The position numbers and the translations under genes were made by a program. A stretch of 64,000 nucleotides of DNA, taken from positions 15,621,757 through 15,685,756 of the forward strand of contig NC_046655.1 in NCBI RefSeq assembly GCF_900324485.2. The letters run 5' to 3'. Within the stretch, counting starts at the first letter, position 1. Each line of letters opens with the position of its first letter. Positions 1-17,235 of this stretch are shown here, one piece after another. This DNA comes from Mastacembelus armatus. Lineage: Eukaryota > Chordata > Actinopteri > Synbranchiformes > Mastacembelidae. The notes beneath the pieces were generated by a model that was not told where the DNA came from, did not search any database, and saw nothing but the letters and a program-made list of their open reading frames with translations.

Positions 1-1864
<1,864 letters not shown>

Positions 1865-1892
1865 ACTCCTCCTGTTTCAGCATCCACCCAAA

Positions 1893-1908
1893 GGCTCTTT
1901 TAAGAGCC
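1893..1908 (+). promoter_or_regulatory. histone mRNA 3' stem-loop (H2B-1)
   Basis: GGCTCT-TTTA-AGAGCC, a 6-bp stem with 4-nt loop. It is the SLBP-binding 3' processing signal of replication-dependent histone mRNAs. A downstream purine-rich stretch (CTGAAGCAAAC, about 1922-1932) is the likely U7-binding element, though it pairs poorly with the usual U7 target AAGAGCTG. Confidence 0.95.
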
Positions 1909-2029
1909 ACCCACTGTTTCTGCTGAAGCAAACTTTCCTTAATATCTGTTGTTTGTGGGGGGGGGCAGCTAGAGTTTAAAAAAAAAAAAGGCATCAGTCA
2001 GATTAACAGGCTGGTCACATTATCAGCAG

Positions 2030-2425
2030 TGACATGGAGACATTTGAGCCATTGAGAGACAAAAGGACATTGGACAAACTGGTCTTCATGGACTGTCCTC
2101 ACTTCATCAGACTGTAGAGGGGCAGCAGAGCTCATTCTCCAACAGACTCATCCAGTTCTGCTGCCACAGTGAAAGACACAGGACTTCATTCATACCGTCT
2201 TCACTCAGTTTTATTGCAGGTACAGGAAAGAACATTTTGTAGTACTAGGACTTGGTCCTGGTGTCTAGTGCAACCACATATTCAGACATGGACTCTGTAC
2301 ACAGTCCATAGTCTCAGTCCGTTGGTACAGAAACTCACCCCTTTGCAGCTGATAACTCCATCTCACTCATGTTTGTCATTACAGCTTATTCACTGATGAA
2401 TAAAGTATCTGTCTGTCTATCCCTG
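2030..2425 (+). mobile_element. LINE 3'-end remnant (candidate)
   Basis: A short frame reading NRLIQFCCHSERHRTSF resembles the C-terminal tail of fish LINE ORF2 proteins, and about 250 bp later an AATAAAG followed by short TCTG/TCTA repeats resembles a LINE 3' end. It is mirrored at about 25720-26117, so it was present before the H2B arms were copied. The family is uncertain. Confidence 0.4.
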
Positions 2426-2580
2426 TGTTAATGTTGTATATTTAGCATGTATATGTTAATATATTTAATATTCTTCTATACAATAAATACTGCTAATATG
2501 TATGTACAGCTCTACTTCTGTTTCTCCTTGTTCGACTGTACAAATGCAAATCTTATATCTGTCTGTGGATATTGTATTAT

Positions 2581-2648
2581 CCATCCACCCACTATCTACT
2601 CCCACTTTATTCCTTAACCAGGGTCACAGGGATCAGCTGGAGCCCTGT
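2581..2648 (-). mobile_element. SINE 3'-tail remnant
   Basis: Read on the minus strand, this gives GGAGCTCC-like SINE body then GATCCCTGTGACCCTGG, matching the 3' part of the SINE at 32246-32605. A mirrored copy on the plus strand lies at about 25497-25561. Only the tail is left. Confidence 0.55.
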
Positions 2649-2898
2649 AAGGTATTAATAATGTATTATCTAAACTAAGACACGTCTGTGGAGTTATGAA
2701 GACCTGTCCTCTGATAAATAAAAAGTGATCTTTTTAAATATTAAATATTGAAAGGTGTCATTAACATCAAGTTAATGTGCTAAAGGTCCAGAATGAATTA
2801 TCAAATTAAAGTCGATCAGTCATTTAATAAGTAATAAACACATCCTGTATTTTCTGTACCAAGTCTGTCTGGGGTGACGGTGAAGTCACGTGTGCTGA

Positions 2899-3423
<525 letters not shown>

Positions 3424-3451
3424 ACTCCTCCTGTTTCAGCATCCACCCAAA

Positions 3452-3467
3452 GGCTCTTTTAAGAGCC
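3452..3467 (+). promoter_or_regulatory. histone mRNA 3' stem-loop (H2B-2)
   Basis: GGCTCT-TTTA-AGAGCC, identical to that of H2B-1, followed by the same CTGAAGCAAAC stretch. Confidence 0.95.
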
Positions 3468-3867
3468 ACCCACTGTTTCTGCTGAAGCAAACTTTCCTCC
3501 ATGTCTCCCTGTCAACAACGGGCTTCACATTCACAGTGTCACTAAGTCTCTTACTGCACTTTCACTGTATCACCAACTTGGACAGAACCTCATATATACA
3601 TGTTGCTACAATTATGTCTTTACCATGAACTGACTTCAGCTTTGGCTCAACTCAATCCCACAGCTACACATCAATGAATTTATGAGGCTGAAACTTGGAA
3701 CCAGCTCACTAATCATCATGTGGACAAGTTTACAGCCACATGTTTTAGTTACAGCCTGGAGAAGCAGAAAATGAACATATGGAAATAGGTTGGCTTGTGT
3801 TCAGCTCCCACATCTGCAGGTAAAACCCTCCTCTAATGTTATGGACGCAGCTCTGCTGTAAGAGTCT

Positions 3868-3990
3868 GTCCAAGACCAGGAGGTGGGAATAGTGGACCAC
3901 TACAAGTACCTGGGAGTCCACTTGAACAGCAGGCTGGACTGGAAGAACAGCAGCCAAGTTGTTTACAAGAAGGACATGGTTCATATCTAG
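3868..3990 (+). mobile_element. LINE reverse-transcriptase fragment
   Basis: The frame reads EVGIVDHYKYLGVHLNSRL then DWKNSSQVVYKKDM, which matches the YKYLGV...LDW...YKK block at the end of the reverse-transcriptase domain of fish LINEs. Only about 40 codons remain. The rest of the interval 3676-4700 shows nothing I recognise. Confidence 0.65.
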
Positions 3991-4706
3991 GTTTTATTTT
4001 CTGTAGTGTTTTGTTCGATCTCATATGTAGCTTCTACCTGAAACAGGTTTAACATGCAGTGTTGTAGAGTTACTGATTGTATTGATCATGTTAGTGAAAA
4101 TGAGATGAATGATGTGTATGAAGGAACATTTTGTCCTTAAGTTAAAGCAACTTAAAACATTAAACCAGCAGATCAATGACCATGTGAGTCACAACAACAT
4201 GTTTTAGTTGCATGAAGCACAAAGTAAAACCGTTTCATTGACGTCACAGCTGGAGGGAAAAGCTCTAATGTCCCTGAAGCATCTTTGCTGTGAGCTGAGA
4301 CACGTCTGTCAAACTAGGAAGAAATAAAAACTGATCTTTCCTCCTGATGTTATTCCACATAGCTCAGGTTGACACTGTTCTGTCTGTGACATGATTGGAC
4401 TGACACCAACTGCACATAAAGACAACCGGTTTTTAGAATCACTAACAATCTACATCAAATTTAATTCAGGCCTAATTGAATTGATCTGAGGTCAAATGTG
4501 AATTAGCTCCTAGTGTGTCCTAAAGGACCATAGAGACATAAGGCCGCGTGTCTGTGCTGTTATTCTGTGTTTTGTGTCGACGAAGCTTTAACTTGCACCG
4601 TTTCTACCGGTGTCAAAGCTGAAGACGCGGTCCAACCGTTAGAAACGCGCGGAGCAGCAGCAGGTTGGCGCCTTGGGAAAAGTTTGTATTTTCAAACCGG
4701 TGCGGT

Positions 4707-4784
4707 CCAATCGGTGACGGCGTTCATGACGTAAACACGCTGGTCCAATCAGAGTGAGGGGGGTTCGCGGCGTTGACTATAAAA
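4707..4784 (+). promoter_or_regulatory. H3.2-1 promoter: two CCAAT boxes and TATA box
   Basis: CCAAT at 4707-4711 and 4745-4749, TATAAAA at 4778-4784, 62 nt before the ATG. A CRE-like TGACGTAA lies near 4727. This promoter shares no visible sequence with that of the second H3.2 gene. Confidence 0.8.
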
Positions 4785-4836
4785 GCGGACATGTGCTGAG
4801 GGTTTGACTTAGACTCTTTGTGAGAGAAGAAAGTGA

Positions 4837-5256
<420 letters not shown>

Positions 5257-5284
5257 ACTCCCCCGCGCTCAGTCAGCACCCAAA

Positions 5285-5300
5285 GGCTCTTTTAAGAGCC
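5285..5300 (+). promoter_or_regulatory. histone mRNA 3' stem-loop (H3.2-1)
   Basis: GGCTCT-TTTA-AGAGCC. A probable U7-binding element AGCTGAGAACAG follows at 5309-5320. Confidence 0.95.
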
Positions 5301-5819
5301 ACTCACTCAGCTGAGAACAGTTTCCCTTGTATTTCATGGACGCTACAGTTTTTAGTCTCATGTTTCAAAGCCTGAACATATAAGCGATGTTTTCCCTCCT
5401 GAAGGAAAGTACACTGAAAATTGGGTCCGTGTCTGACTCACCCGGAAACAAAACAGCCAAAGAAGAAAAAGCTGACCCCCAAAGATTTGATTTGATTGGG
5501 TGAAATGAGATGTCACTCAAACTGTAACCAATGAGAGTCTTAACAGCACTCTGGGTGTTTCCATTGAGAATTGTGTTTATGCCGTTAATATATTGATTAG
5601 TTGATTATAAATATAGTTTGTCTGGACACTTGGTGTCAATAAACCAGTCCCCAACCTGGACATTGTTATTCCTGTTCACAAAGCTGATGTTTCAAACAGC
5701 TGCAGTGTCAAGTTCACCTCATCAAATGCCCCTGTCTCTCCCAGGCAATAAAAGTATGTCAGTAAAATGAGAAAGGTGGTGGTGAGGACAGGGACAGTGA
5801 AAGTACCAGTACACATTTT

Positions 5820-8384
5820 GACATAGCTGTTTAGAGAGAGGCCTGAAAAGTTAGATTTAAGGTAGAAAATAGTGATGGATTTGAATATCTGTACTTCAAT
5901 ATACACGAGGAAAGTGTGTTAAGTGATATGTGACCAGTGATCATTCAAAGATGAAGAATTTGAAAACACTTTAAAATTAGATTTGGATGAGGAGGATGTA
6001 GTTTCTGTTATTGATGCTGATGAAATTATTGAGGATCTGACAAAACAGCTGATGAGAGAAGGAAGCAGACTGAGTTTGAGCTTCTGTGTGAAGAAGAACA
6101 GACATTAGCTGCAGAAACAAAAAAGATTTCACTCAGGGCAGTGAGAGACTTGAGCAGCTGCAGCCCAAAAATACATAAACTGCAAGTGGTTGAAGACTTG
6201 AGTTAAATTGGCTCAGGAGCTGGAACAAGTTGAGAGTTCACCCAGAACAAAAGCTGAGCAGGGTCAGATGACTTCATATTTTAGCAGAACCCAAACTATT
6301 AGAGCTGATCAGAATCAGCTAAGACACAGGGGCCCGACAGGCTGAGGGAGGTCAGGGATGTTCAGAGATCGTGGCCTTTGGAAAAGGAAAAGCTGAAGAG
6401 GGTTTAGATGAGCTGAGATTCAGACGTGTTGGAAAGAAAAATGTGACCAGAGTTTTCAACAGGGACAGGAGGAGAATACCTTTAGGTACTCAGGTCAGTA
6501 TATGTGAGGTCCCTCTGAAACTGTTACTGCACTTGTCAGGAAACAACAGCAACAGGTAGATTCATGTCATGACACCAAAACAGACTGTAGGAAAACTGCA
6601 TGTCTTCAGAGCAGACGATGACAAGGCCTGGCACAGGACCACAGTATTAACACATGACAGAATAATGACAAGCAAACACCTACTGAGCAGGACTTTTTAA
6701 GTCACAGGTGAAGTTGTTGTGTTTGGACCCTCCGTGTGGAGTGTGGAGGCGAGCTTCATCACAACATCACCTGACAGTCCAAGTTCAGATTTGACTTGTC
6801 CTATTCCATCTACACCCCCTTCGTACACATCAGTCACAGAGTATGCCAGAGATTCCAGTTCTCACCCACAGTTTGAACCCCCATGGGTGTGGCTTGACAC
6901 TTGCATCAGTGTCATCTGAGTCCATTTCAAAAGCACCCTCTCCATTTTGGACTGTAATCACATCCTGCACACTGATTAGATGACCTTTCTGCACTGGTGG
7001 CATTCTGAAATGGAAAAAGGTTAAAAAAATGACATGAAATATGTGAATAATACATATGGGTCTTATATTGTAGTAGATAAAGGGTAGACAGGGTGGTAGA
7101 CCATGTGTCGAGGGTAGAGATCCAAGTATTATCATTTCAATGCAAATTACTTATACTAAAAGGAACACATGCACACACATTCTACAAACTGCTACTTGGG
7201 CAACAATAAAAAATCTCAGGATCATTTAAAAGTTAAAAAACAAAAAACTACAAAGATACAGGAAGTTTCAGATACAACTGCAGATGATGGAGTTTCAAGT
7301 ACCACATACAATGTATTCCTGTTTAATTATGGTCTAAGCTAAACTAAGTAAAAATGTAACACATTTAGAAGTTAGTTACATCTGACACTTTAAGTTTCTA
7401 CTACAATTCTTTTCAATTTGTGACCATGTCAGTGTCTTTATGTAACGTGAGGAGCACAGGATATTTTCACTACCACTCTGACATAACAAGCTCTAAATCA
7501 AATTTGATGAATGTTTTCCAGCATAACTAAATATGTGTCTAGACTTTGTAATAAACACAAAATATATATATATATATTTAAGGAATTTCACTTACTTGAA
7601 TCTTGACAAATCCAGTCACGCAAAAAAAGGAGATGAAGTTTTCAGGTAGAGAATATTAAACCAAGTTCATGACCAGACCCATAAACACGTCTTCTATCCC
7701 ACAGCATTGGGACGACAAACAATAGGGTCCATTAACTATGGAAATATGGTCTTATGGGAAAAAAATCATTTGCAGGTCTTTTGTTAGGAGAAATGTGATG
7801 TAATTCAGAAACAGTGTATGTTAAATTACACCAAGATCTAATGATAATGTGCATTTATCAAATTATCTATAATTATTCATTATAGTTATTAAACTAAAAC
7901 TAAAACAGACAATGTTTTATTCAACATGTGTCCATGTCAATATGATCCAATATTAAATCATTTATAATAATATAACTAAATTATTATAATATAATTTAGG
8001 CTGTTTTATAGAATTGGTTTATAATTTTTCAGAGATTTCAGAAAATGACATTTTAACCAAAAGAAAAGTGATGCAGACTCAATCCTGAGGCAAACACAGC
8101 ATTTTCAACACATTTTTCTTAATTTATTTTAAATAAATTAACTTTCCATTTGGGTCTAAATGATCATTGGGTCAGAAACTCCAACAGTTTAGAAAAGGAG
8201 TTTTAAAGAAATCTAATTATATTGATGAGAAAATGTATCAGAGTAACACACGTCACTAAGAGCCATTGAAACATGGTTCATTTTTTCTTTTTAAGATTTA
8301 GAAATAAATTAGAGACACACTGAAGTTAACGTGTTTGAGACAAACAGAACTAATTGTTTCTATCTGAGACTTCGTTATTAACAT
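5820..8384. other. H3-H4 intergenic region with unrecognised ORF traces
   Basis: AT-rich spacer between the convergent H3.2-1 and H4-1 genes. A 55-codon acidic frame on the plus strand (5941-6108, including DLDEEDVVSVIDADEIIEDL) and a later open stretch (6371-6556) look like decayed protein-coding sequence, but I recognise no family. On the minus strand 6830-7004 is open and is preceded by a good splice acceptor (CCATTTCAG). From 7140 to 8384 I see only AT-rich DNA. The matching spacer on the right side is only 0.7 kb. Confidence 0.3.
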
Positions 8385-8415
8385 AATAAGGAAGAAGCTC
8401 TTGAGGCAGGTGGGT

Positions 8416-8431
8416 GGCTCTTAAAAGAGCC
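8416..8431 (-). promoter_or_regulatory. histone mRNA 3' stem-loop (H4-1)
   Basis: On the minus strand GGCTCT-TTTA-AGAGCC, 28 nt after the stop. The U7-binding element CTCAAGAGCTTC lies 10 nt further (plus coordinates 8394-8405) and contains AAGAGCT, complementary to the U7 snRNA 5' end. Confidence 0.95.
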
Positions 8432-8459
8432 TTTGGGTTGTTGTAAGTCAGGATCAGGT

Positions 8460-10579
<2,120 letters not shown>

Positions 10580-10601
10580 CCAGCTCTCAGAGGAAGTGGG
10601 T

Positions 10602-10617
10602 GGCTCTTAAAAGAGCC
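10602..10617 (-). promoter_or_regulatory. histone mRNA 3' stem-loop (H2A)
   Basis: On the minus strand GGCTCT-TTTA-AGAGCC. The U7-binding element CTGAGAGCTGG lies 11 nt further (10580-10590). Confidence 0.95.
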
Positions 10618-10642
10618 TTTGAGTTGTGGAAGCAGAGAAAGT

Positions 10643-11171
<529 letters not shown>

Positions 11172-12022
11172 CAGAAAAGAGCACGTCATGTGACTACACT
11201 AAGTACGAGACTTCCGCTAGAAATAATATGGAACTCGCAAAATAAGACAAGAAAATCACAGTTCTCATACTTTGTGTTCTTGATGTGTTAGTACAATAAA
11301 GGAATAAATAAAGAACATTTTTAAAAGGTTAATGATTTGATTCCTGATCTCTTCCTGCAGATCATTTCAGTCTGAAAATAAAAAGCCAGGAAAATATAGA
11401 AAAAGTACAACTGAACTGAACTTGAGCTGCTGTTGTATCAAGATACTGAGCAGATATGAGGGAACTGTTGTAAAACACATTGTACATGTATGTAAGTCAG
11501 ACTGTCCCTGAATAGTCTCTGAATCAGTATGATATGCTAAATACTCTTAATATCTAATCTATATATAATAATGATCATGTATATTATATCACCCATGATA
11601 TCAGATGTTGAAAGTATAACTCTCCTGTAACCAGTCGTAGGAAACATACATTTTTATTTTAAAACAATCACAAAGCAGAAGAAATTATTAGTTATAAATA
11701 TACATTATGTTCAAAACGTTACTGCAAAAAACTTCAATGACTGAACTTCAGGTTCAATGTTTGAGAGCAGCGACCACAAAATAATGATGTGGGCTAATAA
11801 ACATGTACAAATATAAAACTAAAGTATTTATATACAACAAATGTTCTCCAAAGTCCAGCTGCCATAAGTGTGAGAGCAGCAGAATCAAACATGTGGACAA
11901 CAGAGTCGGTTCCTATAAACCAGGTCATGAGCAGATAATTTCCCTGCACCCAGAAACAAAGACACACCGACTCAGTTGTCTAAAGCAGGAAGGAACCACA
12001 GCTCTCAGCTGAACGTTTGGGT

Positions 12023-12038
12023 GGCTCTTAAAAGAGCC
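12023..12038 (-). promoter_or_regulatory. histone mRNA 3' stem-loop (H1-1)
   Basis: On the minus strand GGCTCT-TTTA-AGAGCC, 28 nt after the stop. The U7-binding element GAGAGCTGTGG lies 16 nt further (11996-12006) and is a good complement to the U7 5' end. Confidence 0.95.
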
Positions 12039-12066
12039 TTTTGACGGGTCAAAGGTCGCCCCACAT

Positions 12067-12705
12067 TTACTTCTTGGCTGGCTTCTTGGCGGCCACCTTC
12101 TTGGCTTTAGGGGCTTTGGAAGCTTTGGGCTTGGCCACCTTCTTAGCAGCCTTCTTGGGAGTAGCCGCTTTCTTGGTCACCTTCTTCGGGCTCTTGGCGG
12201 CCTTCTTAGCCGCCGGCTTCTTGGCGGCAGCGGGCTTCTTCGCCTTCTTCGGGGTCGTCTTGGCTGCTTTGGGTTTCTTGGCGGCCGCGGGCTTCTTGGC
12301 GGCTGCCGGCTTCTTAGCCTCGGTGGCTTTCTTCGCGGCCGGCTTCTTGGGCTTGGCGGCGGGCTTCTTCGCTACTGTCTTCGGCTTCTCGGCGGCCTTG
12401 CTCGCCTTGAAAGAGCCAGAGGCTCCGGTGCCCTTGGTCTGGACCAGAGAGCCTTTCTCCACCAGGGTCTTGATGGCGCGACGGATGTGGGTGCTGTTGT
12501 GCTCCACATCGTAGCCCTGAGATGCCAGCGCCTTCTTCAGAGCCACGTAAGAAACGCCTTTCCGCTCCTTGGAAGCCGCCACCGCTTTCAGGATCAGCTC
12601 GCTGGCGCCGGGTCCAGACTTTTTGCTCGCCTTGCTCGACTTCTTCTTCGCCGCCTTGGCGGGAGCTGCCGGGGCCGCGGCTGGTTCTGGAGCGACTTCT
12701 GCCAT
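12067..12705 (-). CDS. H1: linker histone H1 (copy 1)
   Basis: Linker histone, 212 residues, which binds DNA at the nucleosome entry and exit and compacts chromatin. Residues 1-31 are an Ala/Pro/Lys tail ([20 protein letters not shown]). The winged-helix globular domain covers about residues 32-104 ([19 protein letters not shown], ending [10 protein letters not shown]). The C-terminal tail is Lys/Ala/Pro-rich with TPKK at 151, SPKK at 172 and TPKK at 182, typical cyclin-dependent kinase sites. The start is fixed by the family-like MAEVAP and by the leader upstream. The protein is identical to H1-2. No intron. Transcription runs away from H1-2. Confidence 0.98.
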   Translation of the reverse strand: MAEVAPEPAAAPAAPAKAAKKKSSKASKKSGPGASELILKAVAASKERKGVSYVALKKALASQGYDVEHNSTHIRRAIKTLVEKGSLVQTKGTGASGSFKASKAAEKPKTVAKKPAAKPKKPAAKKATEAKKPAAAKKPAAAKKPKAAKTTPKKAKKPAAAKKPAAKKAAKSPKKVTKKAATPKKAAKKVAKPKASKAPKAKKVAAKKPAKK

Positions 12706-12849
12706 CGTTGTGTCGTACTAAGTGCGTCCGCTAGTCGGTCAGACTGATGCCGAGCTCCCCGCACCCACAGGAACTTAAACACACCATGAGAACCGTGGAG
12801 ACTCAACCCCGCCTGCTGCCCCGCTCTGCTGCTGCAACTCGCTGCCACT

Positions 12850-12856
12850 TGTGTTT
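12850..12856 (-). promoter_or_regulatory. H1 box (H1-1 promoter)
   Basis: AAACACA on the minus strand, about 145 nt before the ATG. It is the conserved H1-specific promoter element. The mirrored copy serves H1-2. Confidence 0.6.
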
Positions 12857-15244
12857 TCTCTTCGCACAAAAACGCCTAAAATTCACATTTACCGGGAGCG
12901 ATGAGGTGAAAACCTCCATCGACCCGACGGAGAACAAGTTTCTCTTCACGTGGGAGCTACGTAAACCAAAATACTTTCCTGCATTTTGTTTGTGAAGCGT
13001 TCAAACCTGCCTTGTCTGCGGTCGAGTGAGGCGCCGCTCCGTGTCTTTTCCTTGTGATTTTTCTCCTAAATGCTTCAAAAAACTTCAGAAGCTCGATTAA
13101 AGGACTTTTACAGAGAGATGAGATGTTCATTCACAGATCTGATGTAAAAACCTTCGACTTTTCTGGGTATTTTTTTAATAAACACAACTTATTTTGCTGT
13201 TTGCAAACACACTCATGTTGATGGAAGCCAGTGCCTGATTTAATGTCCTGACACAGTGAGTCTGCTGCTTAAGCTCAGTAGTTCTTTAGAAACTTATAGA
13301 ATTAGACTGAGACCTTAATTATAACAACCTGACAACTGCTCCACATTTAGTTTTATCACATAGTCCCCAGCTGTGCCCAAACTCACAGTGTCAACATTAG
13401 ACACCAGTTTATGAAGCTGTTTTCCTGCTCACTGCCTTATGTTGGATTTTTAAGCTGCTCAGGACATAAAGAACATACTCAGGTATTTGAAAACACAATA
13501 CAACATATTTGGATAATGGAACATGAAACCTGGTCGTTTAAATAAACACTATAGACAACAACAGTTCAGTTGGTACAGTTTCCAAAAGAAAGGGATTAAA
13601 TAAAAGAGCTAACTCACAATAAAATGGCAGAAAACTATGAACATAACAGCGTGTTCATCCATCCATCCATCATCTAGACCCCCTTAGTCCTAACCTCCGT
13701 GCTGCCCCCAGCGTGTTCAACAGTGGGCGAATCGTGGCAAAGAGCCACAGGGGCAGAGGATCCCAGCCCACATGGTAATTCCCAGCTTAAAGTGCTGAGA
13801 GGGAACACACTTCATGTTGAAGCTTGGTGGCTCCTACTAAGACGTTTCCTACACTTTGACTGGAAGAAACAATTGAGTCATTCTGTAATTCATATGCTTT
13901 CTCAGTAAAATCATATTCCCTCAGTGTATTTGATCTGCTGGTTGTCAGTTGTGTCAGTTATGTTATGGACCAATGATGTACATTGATGATTATTTTTTTA
14001 TTTTGGTCAGACCACAAATATTTTTTTACAATAAATCTACTTTATAGTTGATTTATGCATTTTAAAGGATGTTAAGAAAAAGTCCAACCTGTGAATATAT
14101 AATGTAACTTCAGAAACTCCATGTTAGATACTTGAAATGTGAAAGACTCCTGTGCTGTTGTCAACAATAAAAGACACAGCTGACTGGACACACTATTAAT
14201 CACCAGCACAGTCTTTACTTTGAGGGAGAAATGCAATTCAGAATTTTAAAATGACTAAATTAGTACAGAATAAAACTCATATTTTACATTTAAACCCAAG
14301 TTAGGAAAACATTAGAGGAACTAGCTTTTCATTTAGTGCAGGGATGCTTGAGGGCCATTGCCCTGCTTGTTTTCCAACTATCCCTGCCTGCTACTGACCT
14401 GCATCAGGTGTGTTCTCAGCACATGGAGAAGTGACTAGTGACTTGCCATGGGCTCATGGGTAAGAAGTATAGCCTGCCAATTTCACAGAATATGCTTTGC
14501 AGACTAATTACTGCATGTCTAACAATTTCTAGACTGCGAACAAACATTTTTAATTAATTTGATAAAAAAAAAAAAATCAAATGGATGGAGAAAAATGGAT
14601 GATGGTAACGTAGTTTTGGGACAAACCAATTTGAGCTGCAGGGACGAGAGTTTCTTAGTAACTTTTGTTTACATTAACATATTAAGGTATTTCCTTAATT
14701 TATTTCAATTCTTTACTATTTAATTAGTATTTTAAAATAAATAGAAAAATTGATAATGTTGACTTTAAAACAGGATGTATTCTAAAAACAAGACTCACTC
14801 AACTGAATAAACCAAATCTGACAGTCTAGGACCCTAATGGTGATTCAAGCTAATTGAAACGTATCTTGCACAGAATGTTTGTGTCATGTGGGAGAGTATT
14901 TTCTTTAAATGGGAAAATACAATATTTTATTAAAGAAAACTGTTAGAAGAGGTATAATTATTATAAGTGGACATGAAATGTACCCCAAATGATAGAATTA
15001 CCCAGTTATGATAGACCAGATTATAAACCAGCTTGTTCATAGTCAGATTCCGTTTTACACAGTTAGAGGAGCAGGGCTGGGATTAGGTTTCAGACTTCAG
15101 TGGGATAGGATTTCAAAGTTGTTCGCTGAGGTATTGGCAATAACAGTCGAGTTATCTAACTTCAACAAAGTCTCAAATCATTAAAATATTTTCTCATTGT
15201 TATAAAATAATATGGGTCCTCACATATGACAGTCTCTTTCCAGC

Positions 15245-15953
15245 AGCAGGTTGTTGGTCTGAACCCAGGTGGACCCGGGGTCTTGCGGTGTGGAGTCTGC
15301 ATGTTGTCCCTGTGTCTGTGTGGGTTTTCTCCTCCCACAGTCCAAACACATGCAGGTCAGGATTTGAGTCTGAACCCAGGTGGACCCGGGGCCTTTCTGT
15401 GTGGAGTCTGCATGTTGTCCCTGTGTCTGTGTGGGTTTTCTCCTCCCACAGTCCAGACACATGCAGGTCAGGATTAGGGTCTGAACCCAGGTGGACCCGG
15501 GGCCTTTCTGTGTGGAGTCTGCATGTTGTCCCTGTGTCTGTGTGGGTTTTCTCCTCCCACAGTCCAGACACATGCAGGTCAGGATTAGGGTCTGAACCCA
15601 GGTGGACCCGGGGCCTTTCTGTGTGGAGTCTGCATGTTGTCCCTGTGTCTGTGTGGGTTTTCTCCTCCCACAGTCCAAACACATGCAGGTCAGGATTAGG
15701 GTCTGAACCCAGGTGGACCCGGGGCCTTTCTGTGTGGAGTCTGCATGTTGTCCCTGTGTCTGTGTGGGTTTTCTCCTCCCATAGTCCAAACACATGCAGG
15801 TCAGGTTTAGGGTCTGAACCCAGGTGGACCCGGGGCCTTTCTGTGTGGAGTCTGCATGTTGTCCCTGTGTCTGTGTGGGTTTTCTCCTCCCATAGTCCAA
15901 ACACATGCAGGTCAGGTTTAGGGTCTGAACCCAGGTGGACCCAGTGGTGTGAC
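15245..15953. repeat. 111-bp minisatellite derived from a SINE body
   Basis: The landmark GAACCCAGGTGGACCC recurs at 15261, 15372, 15483, 15594, 15705, 15816 and 15927, exactly every 111 bp. The unit contains TGTGTGGAGTCTGCATGTTG, then TCTCCTCCCACAGTCCAAAC and ACATGCAGGT. These match in order the SINE at 32246-32605 (TGTGTGGAGTTTGCATGTTC, TTCCTCCCACAGTCCAAAA, ACATGCATGT), with one internal gap. Because 111 is divisible by 3, long frames stay open on both strands; they are not genes. Confidence 0.9.
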
Positions 15954-16570
15954 TCATGTAATCAAACTACACTCAGTTAACAATAATGACAAGTGAGAGT
16001 TTTCACAGTTTCTTTCCATTTATGGAAACATTAAAAGTCAAAATTACAATCTTTAATTTACAAAAGTATTGCAAGGACAGATCAGTGTCTGACTGATTCA
16101 TCATAAGAACCATCATATCAGTAAAACTAAATTATTTGCTTCTGTCTGAGATTTGTATCTGCAGCTCCTGGAAATGAATGTGCTATGATCACGTTTCGGT
16201 ATGAACTGTATGAATGAGGAAATGACACAGCCTGTCTGACTGCAGACTGACAGGAAGGAGGAGACACAGAAAGTCAGAGCTTTTTCAAAAAAATCTGTGC
16301 GTGAGCAGTTTTTCCCACACAGTAACTGACTTAGAGTTTAAATGATTTCTGCTTCGGGAACAGAAAACTAAACTACTCTGAGTTTCTACTAAACTTAAAC
16401 TTACTTTCTGAAGTACCTCACAGGTAGAGCTGATGTTGTTGAACTACATTCTTTGTCTCTGTTTTTAAATCAGCCCTATCAAGTTAATCAGCCAATGAGA
16501 GTTACTGGAAATGTTGTTGTACAAGAAAGTCACATTTACCTGACAGGTTGTCATTATGACTACATAGTAA

Positions 16571-17235
16571 TTATGAGTACATTATGAGTACACTATGAGT
16601 ACACTGAGTACATTATGGGTACACTATGAGTACACTATGAGTACATTATGAGTACATTATGAGTACACTGAGTACACTATGAGGACATTATGAGTACATT
16701 ATGAGTACACTGAGTACATTATGAGTACACTATGAGTACATTATGAGTACATTATGAGTACACTGAGTACACTATGAGTACATTATGAGTACATTATGAG
16801 TACACTGAGTACATTATGAGTACACTATGAGTACATTATGAGTACACTCTGAGTACATTATGAGTACACTATGAGTACACTATGAGTACATTATGAGTAC
16901 ACTATGAGTACACTATGAGTACATTATGAGTACACTATGAGTACACTATGACTACACTGTGAGTACACTATGAGTACACTGTGAGTACATTGAGTACACT
17001 ATGAGTACACTGAGTACACTATGAGTACACTATGAGTACATTATGAGTACACTATGAGTACACTATGACTACACTGTGAGTACACTATGAGTACACTGTG
17101 AGTACATTGAGTACACTATGAGTACATTATGAGTACACTATGAGTACATTATGAGTACACTATGAGTACACTATGAGTACATTGAGTACATTATGAGTAC
17201 ATTATGAGTACACTATGAGTACATTATGAGTATAT
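16571..17235. repeat. minisatellite of (T)ATGAGTACA(T/C) units
   Basis: About 60-65 imperfect copies of a 10- to 11-bp unit such as TATGAGTACAT or TATGAGTACAC, with 8-bp variants (TGAGTACAC). Variants occur in higher-order blocks. It contains many GTAC palindromes. Confidence 0.95.

Larger units (their letters stand above)
11243..12954 (-). repeat. left inverted-repeat arm carrying H1
   Basis: Reverse complement of 18160-19871. Paired coordinates always add up to 31114 from one end to the other, so no net insertion or deletion separates the 1,712-bp arms. The one substitution I noticed is 11287 versus 19827, close to the outer edge. The inner edge is CACGTGGG (ends 12954); the outer edge is TAAGACAAGAA (begins 11243). 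Apart from H1 and its flanks, the arm (11243-11995) holds no gene. Confidence 0.95.

Noticed and set aside
12041-12514. Alanine/leucine/phenylalanine-rich frame opposite H1 (and its mirror at 18600-19073)
   Set aside because: It is the antisense of the lysine/alanine-rich H1 tail; similar shadows occur opposite H2B, H3, H4 and kcna5.
15200-15980. Long frames of 230-245 codons on both strands
   Set aside because: They arise because the minisatellite period (111 bp) is divisible by 3 and the unit lacks stops; the same array is open in several frames at once.
15245-17235. CRISPR-like look of regular repeats in the H1 spacer
   Set aside because: The units are directly adjacent tandem repeats with no unique spacers, in a vertebrate genome.
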